Below are positions 57,700-64,000 of a stretch of DNA of 64,000 nt, in pieces. The stretch's first letter is position 1; the number at the start of each line of letters is the position of its first letter. The notes below the pieces were generated by a model that saw only the letters and a list, made by a program, of their open reading frames with translations, did not search any database and was not told the DNA's origin. Position numbers and translations under genes: made by a program. Where the stretch lies: positions 14,031,011 to 14,095,010 of the forward strand of contig CM055111.1 of NCBI GenBank assembly GCA_029204225.1. The letters are read 5' to 3'. The DNA is from Diphasiastrum complanatum (lineage: Eukaryota > Streptophyta > Lycopodiopsida > Lycopodiales > Lycopodiaceae).

Positions 57700-58086
57700 A
57701 TGGAGGGTGATATCGCAGCACCGATAATGAAGCCGCATGAAGAAACACGAGAAGAAGAAGAAGAAGAAGACGAAGACGAGGAGGAGGAGGAAAAGGCGAA
57801 ATACAAAGGAACTGATACGCTACCAGATCCCACTTGGATGCTCGCCACGTGCCACATGGACTCGCCACGTGGCGGAATCGTGACGTTGGATGTAGAATCT
57901 GACGGTAGAGAGCTTTGGATGGTGTCGTGGTACGAAGATTGGGATATAAAGGCGAGAAAGGGTACAGTCCGGCCTCGACAGACGCCTAATCGCACTCATG
58001 GGACTGCTGCCACCGTCGGATTTTCCAAGCATAATTTGCGTTCATGGGGGCCTCAAACCGGAATCGAACTCTTGACCTATAAGTGA
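57700..58086 (+). CDS. Doubtful small frame with acidic run
   Basis: The frame MEGDIAAPIMKPHEETREEE… runs 128 codons from 57700 (152 from 57628). Its Glu run comes from a GAA/GAG simple repeat, and the centre overlaps the G-boxes and TATA box. I recognise no family. It is more likely promoter sequence that happens to be open than a gene. Confidence 0.15.
   Translation: MEGDIAAPIMKPHEETREEEEEEDEDEEEEEKAKYKGTDTLPDPTWMLATCHMDSPRGGIVTLDVESDGRELWMVSWYEDWDIKARKGTVRPRQTPNRTHGTAATVGFSKHNLRSWGPQTGIELLTYK
57840..57965 (+). promoter_or_regulatory. G-box pair and TATA box, strong candidate promoter
   Basis: GCCACGTGCC (about 57845) and GCCACGTGGC (about 57865) are G-box/ABRE-type sites bound by bZIP and bHLH factors. 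A CGTGACGTTG ACGT core follows (about 57881). GATATAAAGG (about 57945) is a TATA box about 70-95 bp downstream, spaced as in plant light- or ABA-regulated promoters and pointing right. No gene is recognised to its right. The G-boxes are palindromic and could also serve the 374-aa gene on the left. Confidence 0.55.
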
Positions 58087-58130
58087 GGCGTTGCAAGTGT
58101 CGACTTCAAGGGTAGTTTGCACACCGCCTT
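57980..58130 (-). mobile_element. Possible SINE-like sequence
   Basis: On the minus strand GGTCAAGAGTTCGATTCCGG (58077-58058) is a good pol III B box. The upstream GGCGGTGTGCAAACTACC (about 58125) is only a weak A box. No A tail or target duplication was found, so this is tentative. Confidence 0.3.
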
Positions 58131-58768
58131 TAAATGCTGGGGTAGGACCCCCCCTCTCCTCCCTCCGCACACATGTATTTGGTGCCTGGCCACAAAATGT
58201 TAAAATTGGGCCACTGCCTTAAATGATTGGATTGGGCTCCTCTGGCAAAGGCTTTATCTGTGATGAAGTGATCAATTAAAGCTTGTGAAGGAATCAAAGG
58301 ATTTATCTCAAATGTTTTGAGCTGAATCAATCGTTTCACACTAATGGCAAGTCCCTTTGCCTTGTCGGCCGTTTTTTAAACCTTGATGGGCAATGGACCA
58401 CTCTCCTTTTAGACTTGGCTCGATAAGTGTGAAATGGAGGGTGGCAGGTTCATTGGTTAATCTGAATCCTTGCCGTATCATTGGTTCATTTTTCTAAACT
58501 TGCCCTTGACAACTGAAAAGCAATATCCCTAGGTCCAGAAAATGGGCTTGACTCTACGTGGCAAGGGTCCCATGCCACCTCGTCTTGGCACATTGTGGCA
58601 ACTCCATGTAAGTTGATCAATTCCAAAGTGGAAAGTCCCAAAGCCCTCCTTGAAATTTATCTCATGGACAAGTGCTATAAAAACGTCAATTTTACATGCC
58701 CATACATTTTTTATTGCTTAAAAATTTGTAATCAATTCAACCAAACACTTGTATTATGGAATCGATAA

Positions 58769-59070
58769 GGCAAATGACATTATGCCCTATAATGTCATAG
58801 AAGAGGCCTAGAGATTTTATCCTGCGACACCTTACAAAGTCGCATGCCATTTGCCTGGAATACTTACATTGCATAATGAGCACATTGGCTTGGGCAAATG
58901 ACATAATGCCCTGTAAGGAGTCATAGGTGAGGCCTGGGGGGCCAAGCTCGTCCCTAGGCCTTACCGAGCATCAGGTTAATTGCCTAGATACGTCCATTGC
59001 ATAATGAGCATATTGGCTTGGCCAAATGGCATTTTGCCTTGTAAGGAATCATAGGCTATGCCCAGTTTTT
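58769..59070. repeat. Three diverged tandem units, about 123 bp period
   Basis: GGCAAATGACATWATGCCCT…GTCATAG occurs near 58770, 58893 and 59017. CATTGCATAATGAGCAYATT…GGCTTG occurs before the second and third. Confidence 0.8.
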
Positions 59071-61000
59071 TTACATCACATCATACACCCATGCTAATAA
59101 GCATAAGTAAAATTTTGGCTCGTTCTATGCATAAGGGAATGGTATTTCTAGATGCTTTCATGGTAGTTCTAATTTTCGCAGCTCGAGCATTGTAGCTATA
59201 CCTAGAGTTCACTAGAATTACCATTCCTCTATACTATAAGGTTTCTCCCAAATGTTGAGCTAAAAAATATATCCATGGACCATCATGTCTAGGCAAAGCA
59301 AAGCAGGTCTAGTTTACCATATTCACCTACCCTTTATATCATAAAAAAGTACATAACCATAAACTTACATGCCTCTAAAGGTTTGTGAGTGTCACATTAT
59401 ATCATAAAAAAAAGACCACAATTATAAAGTTGCATGCCCATAGACACTTCTAGTGTCAATATAGATTTTGAATTCAATTGGTTTCTCAACTAGAATTACG
59501 CACAAAGGCTTTTTGAGACACGCGCTAGATTTTGTTGGGTAAGAGAGGAAAAGCTTCACTAGTGACTCAACCATTACACCAAAGAATGGTTTCTTACCAC
59601 TTATAGTTCTTCAAAAAGACCATTGACCAATATGTAAAGTCTTGACTTTGGGGAGTGCCTTTAAGACTATTGAAGAGTGAAGGAATGTGGGATGTGAACA
59701 AGCATATGGATTCACATAGAAAACATGGCAATAACATACATCCAACAAGTCAAAGACAATAACAAATAAAATTTATGCTACCTCAAATCTTACATAACAA
59801 AAGGTCCATATTGAGTTCAACCATCATTAGCTAGCACATAATAGTGAGACCTGAAATTTTTCCTATAATTTTGATTGGCTGCAATTTTTGGCCTAAAAAA
59901 TAAGTAGCTCTTACAAATGCGATATTGAAAATATGAAGCCCTTGCCAAACAAAATCTAAAATTACAAAGCCCTCTTGGACAAAAACTAGATTTATATGTC
60001 TCTAAAGGTGTTCGTGGGCTTGCCATAAATTTAGAGTAATGATTTTGAGACACATGTTATTCTGGATAGTGTGTGTTTATCAACACACTGTAGGCAATAA
60101 TGGCTTGCCCTCTTGTTGGTACTAAGAGAGCACTCACCCTTATTGCCCTACAATCTGCCTCAACACACATTATTTAGGAACATTGTGCTAATTTGTTTTG
60201 CTTTTCAAGCTTCATTTGCTCCCATGTCATGTGCAATGTGGACTAGTTTTTGGTTTTGCTTGATTAGCTTCATTTCTAATAAAAAAAAAAATCTTTGTTT
60301 TGATCAATTTAATTGTCCCTAAATCGTGTGCATTATGCAGATCTGAATATGAACACGAGGATGGTAGTTATACTAGATTCATGATCAATCCTCTCTTTTT
60401 GTTGGTGTTGATTCAAATCAATGCCACAACTAGGAAACTACAATCTATTTGCGTTATTGTGCACCTGAACCTTTAATAATGCTACTTCAAGGAACTTCAC
60501 ACAAGTATCCAAAGCAATGTTTATAGTTTCAAGGATGTATGATATGAACATAGATATCAATGACATCATCAAAAAATTTGTGCTCGTCAATTTGACAAAG
60601 GATTTGATTTCATTTGTGTAGATAATTGGATAAAAATCTTGTATCACTTCTTTTGGTATGATACAAAAGAAGGCAAGCTAAGGTCATGTTTTTTGCATCG
60701 TATTTTGTTTTTTTTTTGTGGCATGTTGGTGGCAACAAGATTATGATGTATGTACATGGAATTCTTTTGCCTTTTCTAGTGAGTATAAGTGGATATAATT
60801 CACAGTTAGAAAAACACTTGGAATTAAAATAGTCTTTTGTGGAGAAAGAGGGAGGTTCACAACGAAATTAGCATAATTATAAACAAGGGTGGAAACTAGA
60901 CCAAGGCTGGGGAGAAGAGAGGCCAAATTTTATCCTACAAAAGAGAAAGTGGCCGAATCAAGAAGCCCTAATTTGATTAAGACTGCACATGATGATGATA
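59071..61000. other. Stretch without a recognisable gene
   Basis: AT-rich, no protein motif in any frame, no clear repeats. Confidence 0.5.
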
Positions 61001-61009
61001 TGCTTTAAG

Positions 61010-61990
61010 ACAATGAGGTTATCCCTCTCTCCCTAATCCAATAACTAATCTAGATCCATTCATTGCTGCATATTTACTCGCATTGTCGCATAGTCTGTAA
61101 AAATACACGAGAACTGCAAACAGGTATCTATGCGACAATCAAACTATCGAAGGAGTCTCGACAGCAAAGGAGTATCAACTATCAACTATCGACTATTGAC
61201 TATTGACTATTGATTATCGACTATCGACAAAAGCTCGAATGTTCGAACAACTATCGAATTGAACATTCGAGCCCTTGTCAACCTCAACTCTAGCTCGAAT
61301 CGACAATTGTCAACTGTCTAATTAGTATAATATCACTCTTAATAAAGGTAATCAAACTAGTTTTAGCACCGTGTAATTAATCTGACAATGATAGTTATCT
61401 TGATAGTGACAGCCATGATCATCGCCTATCACAGTAGCAACAACTGCGATTGCCGCCAAAATCCATTTTAGACAACGTAGCTCAATGTGTCTATACACTT
61501 GTATATATATCAAAATAAATGTACATCTTAGCATTGTGAATTGAATTGAAGCATCTGAACAAAGATCTAGTACAGAGCAATTAATTCAAGATAGAGAGTG
61601 TTGTTGGATTCCTATCCTCTCCATCCCTATCTTTCTTCTAATCTAGATCGATTCACTAACTGTTGTAAATATGTGTATAGTTGCACACTCTGCAGAATTA
61701 CACTTGTTTTCTAATAGTCTGCATAAATACAAAGAAATTCGTGACAGAGTCTTGACGACACAAAAGTGTTCGACCACCTCAGCTATTCAGCATTCGCCAC
61801 GTCGAACATTTCAACGACCTTGACTTTTGACCATTCAACCATTCAGCCATGTCGAAGGTCTGCCACATCGAACATTTTCTATTTGACTTTCAAGCTCACA
61901 AGCTGGTCTCCTATCAACAATCTCAAGTCAAATTGATCAGAAGGTGACTCAACCTTACCATCATCATAATCGGGCAAAATATCCAACAGA
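61010..61990. repeat. Diverged direct repeat pair
   Basis: 61010-61160 and 61605-61775 share AATCTAGATC-ATTCA, GCATA-TT-AC, ATAGTCTG-ATAAATAC and GAGTCT-GAC-ACA-AAG. Both then run into GTTCGA/CTATCGA-type text. The similarity is weak, and an old LTR pair is one possible reading. Confidence 0.4.
61171..61228. repeat. Heptamer array, CTATYGA unit
   Basis: Eight consecutive 7-bp units of the form CTATCAA / CTATCGA / CTATTGA. It is not the plant telomere repeat. Confidence 0.9.
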
Positions 61991-62081
61991 TTCAGATACT
62001 GTCTGAAAGTGACTGACAACAGCACGTAGTGGATTAATCCAATTTGCAATGTATAGATTAACCATTCTTTTAATCAGCTAG

Positions 62082-62432
62082 CCATCACTAAAAAACTTTC
62101 TATTGTTTGGGAAGACAGGACTATGATTTTAAAATGCCATTCAAGCTATTAAGTAGTATAACTTCTTTTTGACATGGATAACAACTGACGCTCAGCTATG
62201 ACACCTGTCTTTCCCACTATACTAACTCATGCGTTTTTGTGTTGTGGGATGGTGGCAGGTATCAACTGGACGTCTTGAAAGTGGTTATGCTTTATGGTGC
62301 TTTTTCATTACTGTATTTTACTTTTCAGCTATATTTTACCTTGTTGGATTATGAATAAAGGCTTCAAAAGGTTTTGGTCTTGCTTTGTCAAGAGAAACTA
62401 GGTGAAATTTGGTAACTCTCTCTCTGCATCCT
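62082..62432. repeat. Dispersed repeat, second copy
   Basis: This is the partner of 54333-54672 (same order of landmarks, direct orientation). Confidence 0.85.
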
Positions 62433-62589
62433 AGTGGTGTAAATTCAACTATTCCTTGATTGGGATAGTACTGAAACCTTTATCTTTTATCCGATTCATA
62501 AGCTAACAAAGGTCTGTTTTCATGTTTTAGTCCACAAGACGCTGCCTCTTTGAGTTATGGGGAGCCCCTTCCTCCACTTAATCATTTTA

Positions 62590-63060
62590 TACTGACACTC
62601 ATTGGACTGGAGGATTAGGTTTTGTGCCCGATTGATCTTCTTGAGACTATTGAATGGGCCAAAATATATCTTGAGTTTGTTAAAAATAAATATACTTTGA
62701 ACTTAGTGGAAAATCTCTCTAGTCGTCTGAATGATTTTGTCTAAAGATTTGAAGAAGAGAAAAGATTTTATAATTTGCACATTTGAAAAGTGTTTATGTG
62801 CCTGGAAAATGACAATGGTAATACTCCTTCTGATATTTCCTCATATGTTGTTGATGCCCCTTTATCACCTCACCCTCTTGTCTTTCTTGATGACCTTGAT
62901 GAGAATAGTGCCTCTCAGCTCGAGATCTTCTCTCAATATATCTGCGACATTGGTGACCAGTCCTCTTATGATTTCTGCCAATCTAAAAGCTGCCAAGTCT
63001 CCTTCGTTCCTGGCAAAATTATTGAGTACAAATCCACACTCACGTCCTATAAACTCTAAA
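62590..63060 (+). pseudogene. Protein-like relic before the terminal retroelement frame
   Basis: Pieces read ETIEWAKIYLEFVKNKYTLN and ENLSSRLNDFV, then after a shift FMCLENDNGNTPSDISSYVV, PLSPHPLVFLDDLDENSASQ and SFVPGKIIEYKS up to 63059. It is not recognised. It precedes the frame at 63497 on the same strand and could be its N-terminal part. Confidence 0.3.
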
Positions 63061-63496
63061 GTCTTCCATCCGTCATTTTTCTTGCTCCCATATCTATCGA
63101 TCTTTGGATCATGATGACACATTTGAAAAAAAAAATACAACTCTACAAGTTGGTTGCCCTACATAAAAATCCCTCACTTGAGACTCCTGTTGCCTTAGAC
63201 ACCATTATTCATATGAGCAAATTCAAACCCTCCCATTGACCCTCTAAGCAAACCTGGGCCAGAATTAGAGGTCACTTCGAAACTGGTTTCAATAGAATGA
63301 ACCTCCACTAAGCCAGAATCTAGAACTGGAAAAGACTTTTTTTCAAATGTAGATGTGGAGATAAATGCAAAAACAACTCTTCCATCATCTGGTTTGACCG
63401 TGCAGTCTAGTTCATGATGAATAACCTAGCCAAATTCTTCCTTGGTGCCTCCCTCCAAAACCAAATGAATGCCTTCTTCATGTGGCTACATAAACT

Positions 63497-64000
63497 TGCT
63501 AGGGATGTTGTGAAAGCACACCTAACTTTTTTTTTATTAGTCAGTACATGATTGATGCCTCCCTCGAACTCACAAAAGACTCCTCTGCCAAATTTTTAGC
63601 ACTCTTGGGAGACACCGAAAATATCCGTGACTTACCAAGTGTAAAATGTGAAGGTTCAATTTTACAAAAATCATTAGAAAAAGGTCTAAATCATATCCCT
63701 TTAAGACAAGCTAATATCAACGAAGTTGTTTCTGAAATTTATGATGGTTGGTTCAAACTTGTGAAGCTCTTGTCTTCTTATAAAAACCTAGACGGAATTA
63801 CAAAAAAGGAGCATGTTGTCTTCTGTAAAAATATCGCTTTAGACTCAATCAGAAATGGTAAATGGCTTCATGGAAACACCAGTACACCATCTAAATGTAA
63901 GATTGCCAATGATGAACTACAATTGCTTACCAACTTTCTCTACGTAAATGGTATTGATAAAACACAACATAGCCCTTGCTTCATGTGTAAATTCTTTGAT
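63497..64000 (+). CDS. Open frame running off the window, probable Penelope-type retroelement
   Basis: The frame is open from 63497 to the last base (168 codons). The first ATG is at 63548, after a T-rich tract ending ATTAG that could be an acceptor. Text includes KFLALLGDTENIRDLPSVKC, LEKGLNHIPLRQANINEVVS, KEHVVFCKNIALDSIRNGKW and LLTNFLYVNGIDKTQHSPCF then MC. KGLNxxP near the N-terminus and LYVxGIDK…CFxC resemble the region before the reverse transcriptase in plant Penelope-like elements. The RT itself would lie beyond the edge. The assignment is from memory of the family's layout. Confidence 0.45.

Noticed and set aside
57690-57995. 101-aa minus frame with a long Ser run
   Set aside because: The run comes from a GAA/GAG simple repeat read backwards.
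58058-58077. tRNA gene
   Set aside because: The B box is good, but there is no cloverleaf, no proper A box and no acceptor stem, so at most a SINE-like relic.

Overview
The window looks like a land-plant nuclear genome, most plausibly a large, repeat-rich one such as a fern. The reasons are low GC, long introns, plant-type gene families (DUF642; a conserved uncharacterised family with a CDCF-x-CY…RWDSSPNR block; an AlkB-like dioxygenase), plant Copia and Gypsy elements, hAT elements, and a probable Penelope-type fragment. The species call is inference. There are no bacterial genes, rRNA genes or CRISPR arrays, and no convincing tRNA genes.

Three host genes can be assembled. (1) A DUF642 cell-wall protein gene (+) has exons at 4732-4828, 10645-11166 and 18519-19105. 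They join in frame (401 aa) across introns of 5.8 and 7.4 kb that are full of transposons. (2) A minus-strand gene at 30449-27558 has five in-frame exons. They give an N-terminal UBZ4-like zinc finger and the first part of an AlkB-type 2-oxoglutarate/Fe(II) dioxygenase; the 3' exons were not found. (3) A single-exon gene at 56770-55646 (-) codes for 374 aa of an uncharacterised plant family. A fourth reading frame at 41716-41303 (-) is intronless and uninterrupted, and has a clear but very divergent histone H3 fold with some CENH3-like traits.

Much of the rest is mobile DNA. Intron 1 of DUF642 holds a Copia RNase H fragment and a complete 653-bp hAT-type element. Intron 2 is a nest: a chromovirus-type Gypsy remnant (12.33-12.75 and 17.2-17.39 kb) is split by a near-complete Copia element (about 12.75-17.19 kb); a tRNA-derived SINE sits in the Gypsy part with a 14-bp target duplication; and a 179-bp hAT MITE sits in the Copia leader. 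From 23.2 kb on there are a Gypsy RNase H fragment, a 202-bp GGTACC-rich hAT MITE, a minus-strand Copia (32-34 kb), and a decayed Gypsy (35.1-40 kb) with a second RNase H domain after its integrase. Also present are Copia pieces (40.7 kb and 46.5-48.4 kb, the latter fused tail to tail), an 813-bp hAT-type element carrying a captured Gly/Arg/Tyr-rich exon (49.8-50.6 kb), and a decayed hAT with BED finger and DUF659 (51.6-53.8 kb). An open retroelement-like frame runs off the right edge.

The 41.3-46.1 kb stretch is the least explained. It holds the H3-like frame, a CACGTG-rich spacer with a TATA box, a broken acidic coding region in no family I know, a transposase-like remnant on the minus strand, and a cluster of at least eight 18-bp palindromes. 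Most intergenic stretches elsewhere contain only diverged tandem duplications and simple repeats.
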